Of a stretch of 64,000 bases of DNA, positions 55,242 through 64,000 are shown in pieces (positions within the stretch are counted from its first letter, which is position 1; each line of letters starts with the position of its first letter). The notes under the pieces are model-generated. The model did no database searches, was not told the origin of the DNA, and worked only from the letters and a program-made list of their open reading frames with translations. The translations under genes were made by a program, and so were the position numbers. Source of the stretch: Pollenia angustigena (Eukaryota; Arthropoda; Insecta; Diptera; Polleniidae); NCBI GenBank assembly GCA_930367215.1, contig OV884056.1, forward strand, positions 39,122,308-39,186,307, written 5' to 3'.

Positions 55242-58043
55242 TTAAAAGTAGTATTCCATTAGTAATTTTTTAAACTTTATTGCGTTGCTAGTGAATTGTA
55301 TGTTTGTGGGAAGATGGTTCCAGAGATAAATTGTGAAAATGAAAAATTGATGAGAAGATGCTGTATCTCGATACTTAAAAGTTCTGATTGAATTATTTCT
55401 GGGTGAAGAAGTAAATGTTAGTTTTTCAAATAAGTAGCCGGGCTCTTTAGTTGTTATAATTTTGTGTAAAAAAACAAGATTTTTCAGCTTCAAATAATCA
55501 TCAAGAGATATACCAAAGATACGTTTAGTGTACAAGGACACACTCTCGAATCTTTTTATACCAAATATATATCGAGTTATGTTATTAAATGTTGTGTTCA
55601 TTTTCCTCTTGTCGTTACTGCTACAGCTTGCAAATACTTCCGATGAGTAAAGGAGTGTGGGTATTAAATATGTTTTAGCTAACAACATTCTTATCCTAGG
55701 TGGTGTAAAGTGATGACTAGACCATAGACTTCTTAGCATACTATATGTTCTTCCACAAGCTTGGTTAATGTAATCAGTCCAGGTGAGCGAGCTATTAAAA
55801 ATAATTCCTAGATTTCTGACAGACTTAACCAATTCGATTTTAGAGTCTCCGAGATATAAATTGATTTCATCACTGATCATAAAAGACCTCTTACAAATTA
55901 TTAAACACTTAGACTTTTTGGGATTAAGTCGCAAACCATTGGCTGATGCCCAATTGAGAATTCTTTTTAAGTCGTTGTTAAGCTCATTGACTTTATGCCG
56001 AACTGATGTTTTTGAACAACTAAGATATAGCTGAACATCATCTGCATACATGTGTATACGAGTGTGCTGAATTTGGCTGGGTAAATCATTAGCATATAGT
56101 GAATATAGAAGTGGACCAAGTATGGAGCCTTGTGGGACACCTCTCGAAAGTATAAGTGGGTCTGAAACTGCTCCATTATTTGCAACCGATTGAAGCCTGT
56201 TAGACAGGTATGATGATATTAACTTTGAGGCAGGTGAAGAAAAGTAAAACATTCTTTTCAGTTTGATTAGAAGCATTTGGTGTTCAACTGTGTCAAAAGC
56301 CTTTGAATGATCTAGCAAAACCAAGAAAGTTCCTTGACTATCATCCAAATTACTGCGTATATTTTCGATTACTTCAGTTAAAGCTGTTGTGCAGCTATGT
56401 TTTGATCTAAATCCAGACTGTCTATCAGTGAGAAGAGTTTTTTCATAAATGTATTTAGTAATTTGCTTATGTAAGAGGCGTTCAAAAACCTTAGAGAGAT
56501 AAGGAAGGATAGAAATAGGCCGGTATTCTTTATCAGCTTTAGGTACTGGTATAACTTTGGCATACTTCCATTCAGCTGGGAATGTGCTTGTAGTAACAAT
56601 TGTATTAAAAAGGTGATTGACATATCGAATTATCCATGGTAAGATTAGTTTTATAAAACGTGGATGTATATCGTCTAGACCAACTGAATTAGATGTAACA
56701 GCACGAAAACCCTCAACTATGTCTGTTAAGCTGAAGCATTGAAAGTAAAATAGATTTTCAGGGTTTAAAGGATCAACAAGAGTAATCCGATCATAAAAAT
56801 TGTGTTGTACCGGAGGTTGTAAAATGTTAACGAATTTCTCATTCAGAGCATTAACATCCACATCATTAGTGCGAAGCTGCTTTCCAATAATGCCAATGTC
56901 CTTTATTTGTTTCCATGTTTGCTTTGTGTCAATTGCTGTGTTGAATTTATTCCCATAGTATATTCTTTTATCATGTCTAATTTTGGTAACAACTGCTTTT
57001 CTAGCTGAACGAAAATCTTCAAGTGAGGCACTGGTTCTGTAGCGTTTCCATATACGGTACAAATTATCACGACGTTCTATTAACAGTTTTATCTCAGAGG
57101 AAAACCATGGTTTTGCTCTGTATTTAACTTCTTTTGTCTTAAGCGGAACATGTTTGTTAAATAATTGTAGAATAGTGTTATTAAGGAAATTAACTTGGTC
57201 ATTGACAGTTGGAATATAGTAAATATAATTCCAAGAGGTATTGTTAAGGTCTTCTTGTAGTGATGACATGTTTATGTTTTTGTAGTCTCGGAAGGAGAAT
57301 TTTTGGTGGTGTCTAGTAACATTAAAATTGTAAGACATGAATATAAGATCATGTTTAGAGAAAATTGGTACTGCTAATTGCTCATAATGCATAACATTAT
57401 ATTTGTTATTAACAAAAAAAAGATCCAGCAGGGTAGTATTAGATGTGGTATAGTGTGTGGGTCTGGAATTATTTACAGCAAATAAATTAAATGAAGTCAT
57501 GACGGAACAAAGATAAGAGCCAGACTGTGTTAATAAGTTGCCATTGAAATCACCTGATAAAATTATATTAGAATAAGATACAGACAGAAATTCTAGTGCA
57601 GTTATAAGAGAATCCAATTTAATATTTTTATCTGGTCTGTACACACATCCAAGTAGCAATTTTTCATCTTTTGATTTCAGTTCTATAAAAATGTATTCCA
57701 CGTCATTTTCTGCTTTGAATGTCTGAACAATTTTGCTAGAAACGTTATCCTTTATGTAGATTGCAACACCACCTGCCTTGCCATCACGGTCACATCGAAA
57801 AATATTATATCCACGTAAATCAACTAGCTTGTCGTTATGTGCTGTAGTAAACCATGTTTCCGAGACACATATGACATCCATGTCAGATTCTTCAAATAGA
57901 AAGCGAAATTCATCAATTTTACGATATAAACTTTGAGCATTAATATGGCATATATTAAGTGCAGAATATTGTTTAGTTAGTATTCTTATCATGTTATAGT
58001 TGCCTTCTCTGGAACCAATATGGTCAATTAAAGAGTTCGTCAT
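55242..58043 (-). CDS. LINE ORF2: endonuclease and reverse transcriptase
   Basis: This 933-residue protein would nick target DNA and prime reverse transcription of its own RNA. The apurinic-type endonuclease is at about residues 28-240: Asn35 in NAQS, Glu62 in SETW, GDFN at 164-167, DLFF near 207 and SKHDL at 229-233, where most relatives have SDH. The reverse transcriptase is at about 490-760: YRPISILP (507), QSGFR (542), motif A LLDHSKAFDT with Asp578, motif B RGVPQGSILGP (634) and YADD (666-669) with both catalytic Asp. The C-terminus contains LWNHLPTNI, common in CR1/L2-type elements. No RNase H domain is seen. There are no stops or frameshifts. Confidence 0.93.
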   Translation of the reverse strand: MTNSLIDHIGSREGNYNMIRILTKQYSALNICHINAQSLYRKIDEFRFLFEESDMDVICVSETWFTTAHNDKLVDLRGYNIFRCDRDGKAGGVAIYIKDNVSSKIVQTFKAENDVEYIFIELKSKDEKLLLGCVYRPDKNIKLDSLITALEFLSVSYSNIILSGDFNGNLLTQSGSYLCSVMTSFNLFAVNNSRPTHYTTSNTTLLDLFFVNNKYNVMHYEQLAVPIFSKHDLIFMSYNFNVTRHHQKFSFRDYKNINMSSLQEDLNNTSWNYIYYIPTVNDQVNFLNNTILQLFNKHVPLKTKEVKYRAKPWFSSEIKLLIERRDNLYRIWKRYRTSASLEDFRSARKAVVTKIRHDKRIYYGNKFNTAIDTKQTWKQIKDIGIIGKQLRTNDVDVNALNEKFVNILQPPVQHNFYDRITLVDPLNPENLFYFQCFSLTDIVEGFRAVTSNSVGLDDIHPRFIKLILPWIIRYVNHLFNTIVTTSTFPAEWKYAKVIPVPKADKEYRPISILPYLSKVFERLLHKQITKYIYEKTLLTDRQSGFRSKHSCTTALTEVIENIRSNLDDSQGTFLVLLDHSKAFDTVEHQMLLIKLKRMFYFSSPASKLISSYLSNRLQSVANNGAVSDPLILSRGVPQGSILGPLLYSLYANDLPSQIQHTRIHMYADDVQLYLSCSKTSVRHKVNELNNDLKRILNWASANGLRLNPKKSKCLIICKRSFMISDEINLYLGDSKIELVKSVRNLGIIFNSSLTWTDYINQACGRTYSMLRSLWSSHHFTPPRIRMLLAKTYLIPTLLYSSEVFASCSSNDKRKMNTTFNNITRYIFGIKRFESVSLYTKRIFGISLDDYLKLKNLVFLHKIITTKEPGYLFEKLTFTSSPRNNSIRTFKYRDTASSHQFFIFTIYLWNHLPTNIQFTSNAIKFKKLLMEYYF

Positions 58044-58180
58044 TTTGGTTTATTAGTGCAACGCAATAAATTTTAAAAAAATATCTTTTATTAAATAATA
58101 TAAAAATAATAATAATAATATACCCTGATAAGAGGTTTAAAACAAAAAACAATAAACATGTAAAATAAAATGTTATACTT

Positions 58181-59068
58181 TCAATCTCGAAAAAGCAGAT
58201 CTAATGCATCCATAGACTCTATAAGGATTGGGTCATCAGTATTAAATTTTCTGATATATACAAGTCCTCTGAGCGTATATGCAGCTTGAATTTTCCGCTC
58301 CCTTTTCATGGTATAAGCAGCAATAAATATTTTGTGATTATGCGGTGTTAAATTTTCATTTACATATATTGGACGATCACTTTGCATTCCCAAATGGTTC
58401 AAAGTCAATGTGGTTTTATTATCACGCCTATATTTCGCTATTGACTTCAGTAGAAAGTTTTTATCAAATGGAGATTGCAGTTTTGCTATTATGACTTCAT
58501 CACTGGGAGTATATGGTTTGTGGTTTTTGTAGATTTTTTGCAGTCTATATATATTTTCAACTTTTGGAGAACGAATTTTTAAATTGAGACAAATATTATC
58601 TAAAATACCCAAAAGGTTTTCATCTTCCGTTTGGGGTACACCAGAAATTCTGATGCTACTAGCTACTGCAGAATTTTCATGCGTTTGTATCTTTTTCTTC
58701 AAATCAGATATTTCAATTTGCATCTGTTCAAGTTGGGAACACTTTTTTTCGAGATTTGTAACTCGCTCAGTAACATTGCTGAGTATTTTTTTGATGCTTT
58801 GGAATTCAGTTTCAACTACCGAACGAATTCTTTGTTCACTTTCTGTTATAAGTTCTTTTATATAATCGAAGTGTTGTTTCTCGCTATCCATTATGGAGTT
58901 TTTAATAAGTTGGGCTGTTAGTGTTTCACTTTCTCGAATAAGTGCAACGAGAAAACTTTTATCACCATTAGATAAACGAGGTGCTTTTGATTCAATCTCA
59001 GTGGGGGAGTCAGCGGTTGGTCCTCTGGGCCTTTTCAATAAAGGTGATTGATTGTAAGTTTTTTCCAT
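58181..59068 (-). CDS. LINE ORF1: RNA-binding coiled-coil protein
   Basis: This 295-residue protein probably binds the LINE RNA and acts as a chaperone in the ribonucleoprotein. A basic N-terminus (KRPRG) is followed by a long coiled coil at about residues 60-135, an RRM-like segment starting IRISGVP (139-145), and a C-terminal domain with PIYVNENLTPHNHKI (233-247) and GLVYIRK (268-274). This layout matches the L1 ORF1p-like proteins that share a domain with the baculovirus FP protein family. No zinc knuckle is present. The start at 59068 is the first Met and lies 137 bp plus one ORF upstream of ORF2. Confidence 0.88.
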   Translation of the reverse strand: MEKTYNQSPLLKRPRGPTADSPTEIESKAPRLSNGDKSFLVALIRESETLTAQLIKNSIMDSEKQHFDYIKELITESEQRIRSVVETEFQSIKKILSNVTERVTNLEKKCSQLEQMQIEISDLKKKIQTHENSAVASSIRISGVPQTEDENLLGILDNICLNLKIRSPKVENIYRLQKIYKNHKPYTPSDEVIIAKLQSPFDKNFLLKSIAKYRRDNKTTLTLNHLGMQSDRPIYVNENLTPHNHKIFIAAYTMKRERKIQAAYTLRGLVYIRKFNTDDPILIESMDALDLLFRD

Positions 59069-59416
59069 ATTGAACCACTTTGTTAAACGATTAAGTTAGT
59101 TTGTATGAATTTTATTATATATGAGTTTTTTATTTAATATTTTCGTTAAAATGTTCGCTAGGATAGTTTGTAACAGAAATTATATTAAATGTCAATACCG
59201 TACAATCACATTAATTTCAGTGACTTTTAAACTGTTATTTTCACTAGGCAGCACTTTTTTAAATAACCAGTATTTGCATAAGTGAAACAGCTGGTGTTGT
59301 TTACAATTTATATTTTATAATATCTTCAGTTGTTAATAGTTGTCCCTTTTATGTCATTTGAGTGACTTATTTATATTTTATATTTAATTTATTTTAGTTT
59401 AACTTATACTGATTTA

Positions 59417-60085
59417 TTTAATATGTTCCAAATACAATTCATCAGGTATGTATAAGTGTTCTTTTACTTTCCTTTCTTATTTTTGTTTGCAAAAATTTTA
59501 GTGTAAAAACAAAGGCACCTTCACTTGGTTTTTAACTTTCTAATAGGAGCTGAATAAACACACGTCCGTCCGGTTTCGTTTTTATTGTTTAAATTAAATT
59601 ATCCGTCCGTCTAGCCGACCTTCTATGTCTTTGTAAACCTTGTGCGCAATTTTTGTAATTTAATTTAATTGGGTACATACGTTTTAATTGTCATAAGGGT
59701 GAAGCCTATAGTATTGTTAAGAATTGGTCCAATTTTTGATTGGTACTTATACAAACTTCATTCCAAAAAAGACTCTTTGTGTCCATAAGCCATCTAATTA
59801 TGTTCGTATTTAGACTGATTTTGCTTCAAAAATAATTTATTACAATTTATTGTTTTTGTTCATACTAAAATATCTTAAATTTCTCTTTTTAATTTAAAAA
59901 TAAATATAAGTAATACCGGCCGTCCCTAAGATCCTTCTTAGAAAAAAGGGGTGTAGAGTTGGAGTTAAGGTTTTTGTACCGGAGTCGGAGCCGAAGTACC
60001 TACTCGCGACTCCGACTCCAAAAATTATCGACATACAATATTTAAAAAAAAATTCTAATATATCTACTCCCTTATTCCTAAATAT
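59417..60085. other. Unassigned intergenic
   Basis: GTCCGTCCG motifs (59563, 59604) and a GGAGTCGGAGCC / GACTCCGACTCC palindrome (59965-60020) are the only structure noted. Confidence 0.4.
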
Positions 60086-61880
60086 TCACCCCTATCGTGA
60101 ATAACAAGTGGAATTTTTGTTCCCATGAAATTTTCATTCCCCTCGAAGGGAAAAAAGCAATCGTGAATCTCATGTGAAAAAATTTCCACTCTATCAGTTC
60201 CAGTGAATGTAAAAAAAGAAGAAAGATTAAAAAAATTCAAAATCAATGAAATTTTTGTTCACAACTATACAAGTACCTTAGGGTGGTTACAAGAAATCAA
60301 TGTGGATTTTCCATCGGCGCAACACCCTTATATGTGCCAATAGCATAAAAAATACGATTGACAAAGTTTCAGCTTAATCGGATAACGCTAACATGTGCCT
60401 CATTGAGAATAAATTAAGGAGAAACCGCGATTTTTCACTAAAATTCGTATTTCCTTGCCTTTATAACCGAAACCATTCATTCTAGGAACCTAAGTAGAGT
60501 CTGGTTTCATAGGAAATTTTATTCCTATTAATTTTGATATTGATAGTTTTGTTCCTTATACCAATAGATAAAGTGATATTTAGCATTAATTAAGGACAAA
60601 GAAATACGAATTTTAGTAAAAAATCACTGTTTTTCCCTAATTTATGCTCAATGAGGCACGTGTTGACGTTAACCGATTGGGCTTAAACTTTCTTAATCGG
60701 ATTTTCTAAAATATTGGCATATTTTAGAGGGGTGCACCAAAAGATAGCCTCCAAAAAAAAATTTACCATATCTTGTAACGAACCTAATAGGGTGGTTACC
60801 AGAAATCAATGCTGGATTTTTCGTCGGGGCACACCCCTAATATGTGCCAATAGAATAGAAAATTCGATTGACGAAGTTTCAACCAAATCGGATAACGCTA
60901 ACGTGTGTCTCATTGAGCATTAATTAAGAAAAACAGCGATTTTTCACTAAAGTTCGTATTTATTTATCTTTATAACCGAAACCATTCATTCTAGGAACCT
61001 GTGTCGAGTCTAGTTTTATAGGAAATTTTATTCTTATTCATTTCGATTTTTATAGTTTTGTTCCTTATACCAATAGATAAAGACATATTTAGCATTAAAT
61101 AAGGACAAAGAAATACGATTTTCCACTAAAATTTGTATTTCTTTGTCCTTAAGTAATGCTAAATATCTCTTTATCTCTTGGTATAAGGAACAAAACTATC
61201 AATATCAAAATTAATAAGAATAAAATTTCCTATAAAACCAGACTCTACTTAGGTTCCTAGTATGAATGGTTTCGGTTATAAAGGCAAGGAAATACGAATT
61301 TTAGTGAAAAATCGCTGTTTTTCCTTAATTTATTCTCAATGAGGCACATGTTAGCGTTATCCGATTAAGCTGAAACTTTTTCAATCGCATTTTCTATGCT
61401 ATTGGCACATATTAGGGGGTTGCGCCGATGGAAAATCCAACATTGGTTTCTTGTAACCACCCTAAAGTACCTATAGGTATATTTAAAAGAAAACTTAAAA
61501 TAATAAAGCAAAATATTTAGTACTGGAGGGATAGTTTGATTACAACGTCAATCGAAAGCTTTACAAATCCACAGGCAATCGACCTGTTGTTTTGCATTTT
61601 GTTGAGCAATATATCGGCTTGTGCCTTATTAACCCTTAATATTCGATTTATAGGAGGAGTTACATACATACGTGTTCAGTTCCCTAGCAAAAATAAAGTG
61701 AGAAAATCTAAGGGAAATGTGAAAAAAATGACGAGGGAAAACATTTTTCACCATAAGGGGAATTTTTTCCCGTGAACATTTTTTCACGTTATTATTCTCC
61801 TTTGAATTACAATTTTTCATGGGAGTTGTTCATGATCGCAAATATGTGAAAAGGGGAAAAATTATTCACGATAGGGGTGA
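60086..61880. mobile_element. Outer inverted-repeat element with TCACCCCTATCGTGAATAA ends
   Basis: TCACCCCTATCGTGAATAA at 60086 is repeated as its exact complement at 61862-61880. Internal blocks such as CCCCTCGAAGGG and TGTGAAAAAATT are also shared by the two arms. Roughly two thirds of its length is a nested hAT-like palindrome (60279-61464). A clear flanking duplication was not found. Confidence 0.65.
60279..61464. mobile_element. Dimeric palindromic hAT-like element, duplication AAGTACCT
   Basis: The ends TAGGGTGGTTACAAGAAAT and complement are flanked by AAGTACCT (60271-60278, 61465-61472). Inside, a second plus-oriented end copy (GGGTGGTTACCAGAAATC) begins at about 60791. The element is therefore two successive hairpins: arm 60279-60560 with its inverted partner 60570-60725, then arm 60790-61090 with its inverted partner 61100-61464. 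No coding sequence. Confidence 0.8.
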
Positions 61881-62032
61881 TTATGTTAGAAGATATTAAA
61901 CCGCCTATAGATAAGGAAGCAGATATATTTTGCTTACTTGTTCGAATGGTGCCTATCCGCCTATGGTCCAGAAATGTTAGAGTAAATCTAGAAAGAATAT
62001 TAAGTCGGTCAATCCTGACTATATATTTGTTA
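61881..62032. other. Short spacer with a repeat relic
   Basis: TTAAGTCGGTCAATCCTGAC followed by TATATATT near 61999-62028 resembles the start of the ATACCCTACACC-type repeat (18380). Confidence 0.35.
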
Positions 62033-62158
62033 GGGCCATTATTACAACTTGAAGTTTGCTAAAGTTAAGATTAAATTGACAGATAATAATGCGTTATCTG
62101 TCAAAAAGCGTTTGTTAACTGTCGGATAACAGCTAACGCCAAGTTATAATAATGGCCC
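62033..62158. mobile_element. 126-bp MITE with GGGCCATTATTACAACTTG ends
   Basis: GGGCCATTATTACAACTTG pairs with CAAGTTATAATAATGGCCC. The interior has a second small pair (GATAATAATGCGTTATC). TTA lies to the left and TAA to the right. Its style is like the PIF/Harbinger MITE at 6457, whose interior also contains ATTATTACAACTT. Confidence 0.75.
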
Positions 62159-62161
62159 TAA

Positions 62162-62843
62162 TTCATATAAATTCTTTATACGGAAAATTATCTTAATATG
62201 AACGCCTATTCATCTTTTCGTCTTTAAGTACAGTTTTTATGTTTTTAAAATCAGGGAAACTGAATGGTTTGTATCCTTTAAAATATGTCCCGGATGTTAT
62301 AGTCCAGAAGAAATTACATACATTGTCTTTGGTTCCAAAATAGTTGGATTTAAAAAAAAAAATTTTAACAAAAATTACGGAAATTCATTATGAATCGGTC
62401 CATTTTGTCTGTCATACGGAATATGAATCTTAAGATTATAATGCCACACTTCACTTAAAGCGTTGGAATTCAAATATAAATTAACAGCGATAACTTTGAA
62501 AATGGCTACTACGCCATTTTACAATGAAAGGCAAGAATTAACCCATATTGATGCTGCCCCTAAAATCACTATAAGGTGTAAAAAAACTATTTTAGATGTT
62601 TATGCTTTTAACATAATTTTGTCCTGCCAAAAACATATCTGATCGTGTTCGTATCTTAAAGTTATCTTTACACATGCGGTATCACTATTTTGGTAATTTT
62701 CCTACGTAAATTAACTATCGAAAACCAATGGTGTAAAATACACCACACTTTAACCCGTAGGAAAGAAATACATTTTAAAATTATGAAGAGAAATTATGGT
62801 CATAATTGTACAACATGACTTAACATATTCTTCATATACATAC
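62162..62843. other. Unassigned intergenic
   Basis: No features recognised. Confidence 0.4.
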
Positions 62844-63361
62844 CCGGTGGCGAACGTAATAGTGATTCAGCGTGACAAACGCTGACAATATTAAATCATC
62901 GATGACAAGTGTTGATTTTACTTTGGTTTCATATATGACTTTTTGAAGTATTTGTCCAAACTGTCATAGATGACCAATGTTGATTTTGTCTTGTAGGCGT
63001 CCATTTGTTTGCGAGTCCTAACAGACAATATCATCAACTTTCATTAGTGAATTGTTTCAGGTAGAGTAACAAGGAAAACACAATAAACTCAAGTAATAAA
63101 TGGAACAGAACAAACAGAAAAAGAAACGGTCCGTTATTTTCTGATTTATTCATTGACGGAGACATGTAGCAGACAAAGTCCTGCAGCGCTCACTTCGTGA
63201 TCTATTCATAACAGACAATGCCGCTAAGTTTTTTCTTTTAAGGGAACAGTGACATTGCAAAGCCGTTGTCATGCACAACTCCCTAAATATATACTTGTTA
63301 CTGACTCTGGTGCGATGATTCATCAATGAAAATGACAATGTCGCTCATAAACGCCACCGGG
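62844..63361. mobile_element. 518-bp inverted-repeat element with CCCGGTGGCG ends
   Basis: CCCGGTGGCGAACGT on the left pairs with CGCCACCGGG on the right, flanked by TA (and by a longer ATAC/GTAT palindrome). GACAATGTCG/TGACAATATTAAA-type short motifs recur inside. A TA duplication is plausible, but the terminal repeat is short. No convincing coding frame. Confidence 0.55.
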
Positions 63362-63363
63362 TA

Positions 63364-64000
63364 TGTACAAATTTTTTTTATTAAAAAATACTTTTTTAGT
63401 GTGTCATTGTCAACACGTTGATGCACCGGAGACTAAAAACAATATTCTAGTAAAACAGAAAAAAAACAAATGATTTAAATTTCCGATGTAACCATTACAA
63501 GTTAAATAATTTAGCATTGTGTTGTGCATCATTTGACACTTTACTAAAATTCGAATACATATTCACATACACACACATAAACACAAAAGTAAATATGTAA
63601 TAGAATCAGTACTAAAGGACAAATGTAACAAGTTGTAGTTACATGCCTATTAAACTTGTTTATTAAAAAAAAAAAAAAATAAAAATTAGGAAAATGTCAA
63701 CTAATATTAACAAAATTTAAAAAACCGATATTTACTACAAAAAAAGGTACGAAATCATATTCTGGCAAGCCCGAACATATGACACCCTGCATAGCTAAAA
63801 AAAACATCTGAGTTTTAAATTGCATTTTTTATTAAACTGAAATAATAAAAACTAGCTTTTGTAGTAACTTTTGGCTTCTAAAGCGATGTTTGTTAAATAT
63901 TATCTTAAAATCTTTTTTTATCACTATAAACCATAAATCCCAAAACGTAGTAACGGGAGTTTAGCTTAGATAAAATGAATTTGGCAAGAATTTAAATTAG
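63364..64000. other. Unassigned intergenic with a repeat relic
   Basis: About 63745-63800 (TATTCTGGCAAGCCCGAACA, then TATGACACCCTGCATAGC) is a diverged start of the ATACCCTACACC-type repeat seen at 18380. The rest is AT-rich. Confidence 0.4.

Larger units (their letters stand above)
54986..59407 (-). mobile_element. LINE (CR1/L2/Jockey-type), apparently full length
   Basis: The minus strand carries a 5' UTR (about 340 bp), ORF1, a 137-bp spacer, ORF2, and a 3' UTR with an internal poly(T) run (complement of 55081-55103). It ends in an (AAATAC)n tail rather than poly(A), read as CCAAATAAATACAAATACAA in complement of about 54993-55014. ACTGATTTA occurs at both proposed edges (54977-54985 and 59408-59416) and may be the target duplication. 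Both ORFs are open, so the copy may have been active recently. The exact 5' edge is less certain than the 3' edge. Confidence 0.75.

Noticed and set aside
55783..56623. Extra frames inside LINE ORF2
   Set aside because: They are alternate-frame shadows of the reverse transcriptase coding sequence.
63150..63338. 62-residue minus-strand frame
   Set aside because: It lies within a short inverted-repeat element and shows no recognisable domain.

Overview
This window is AT-rich, eukaryotic, and consists almost entirely of transposable-element (TE) sequence. It most likely comes from a brachyceran (higher) fly. Three things suggest this: a U1 small nuclear RNA (snRNA) copy very close to the Drosophila form, the dense interspersed repeats whose ends read ATACCCTTCACC...GGTGAAGGGTATAAA, and Helitron, piggyBac, mariner and LINE families typical of flies. 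The exact genus cannot be told from the sequence. I see no bacterial-style genes, no operons, no CRISPR array and no convincing host gene. The only large intact genes are the two ORFs of a LINE near the right end.

Layout. 1-4660: inverted composites of a repeat with tRNA-like A and B boxes, one of them placed inside an ATACCC-type repeat. 5324-6306: a 1-kb hairpin element. 7508-9687: a piggyBac-like element (TTAA target duplication) with a transposase N-terminal remnant and a nested PIF/Harbinger-like element. 9845-15292: the deepest nest. An outer inverted-repeat element holds a hAT-like element, which holds a TA-flanked element, which holds another hAT-like element; the nest also carries a truncated U1 copy, a GC-richer insert and a non-autonomous Helitron. 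17850-19366: a Helitron-like element with its own insertion and a long TA microsatellite. 20362-24844: about nine head-to-tail copies of a ~470-bp unit, closed by an inverted partial copy. 27265-28322: another tRNA-like composite. 28806-31783: inverted-repeat elements, including a piggyBac-like element hosting a Helitron that has three internal ~400-bp repeats.

32759-33513: a candidate solo LTR with a nested hairpin MITE. 33695-50184: a run of hAT-like elements (most with perfect 8-bp target duplications), three mariner transposase fragments, ATACCC-type repeats with tRNA-like modules, two copies of a ~550-bp block and PIF/Harbinger-like elements. 51342-54624: three hairpin elements. 54986-59407: a LINE on the minus strand with intact ORF1 (coiled coil, RRM-like) and ORF2 (endonuclease and reverse transcriptase). 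60086-63361: nested inverted-repeat elements, one of them a dimeric palindrome with an 8-bp target duplication.

How the parts relate. The LINE proteins could mobilise their own transcript. Nearly everything else is non-autonomous or decayed and would have depended on transposases encoded elsewhere. The value of the window lies in exact target-site duplications and nested order, which give a relative insertion history, and in a few structures without an obvious family: the 470-bp array, the inverted tRNA-like composites, and an unexplained short open frame at 48935-49192 with a second copy near 38892. All similarity statements come from reading the sequence and from general knowledge of families. 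No database search was run.
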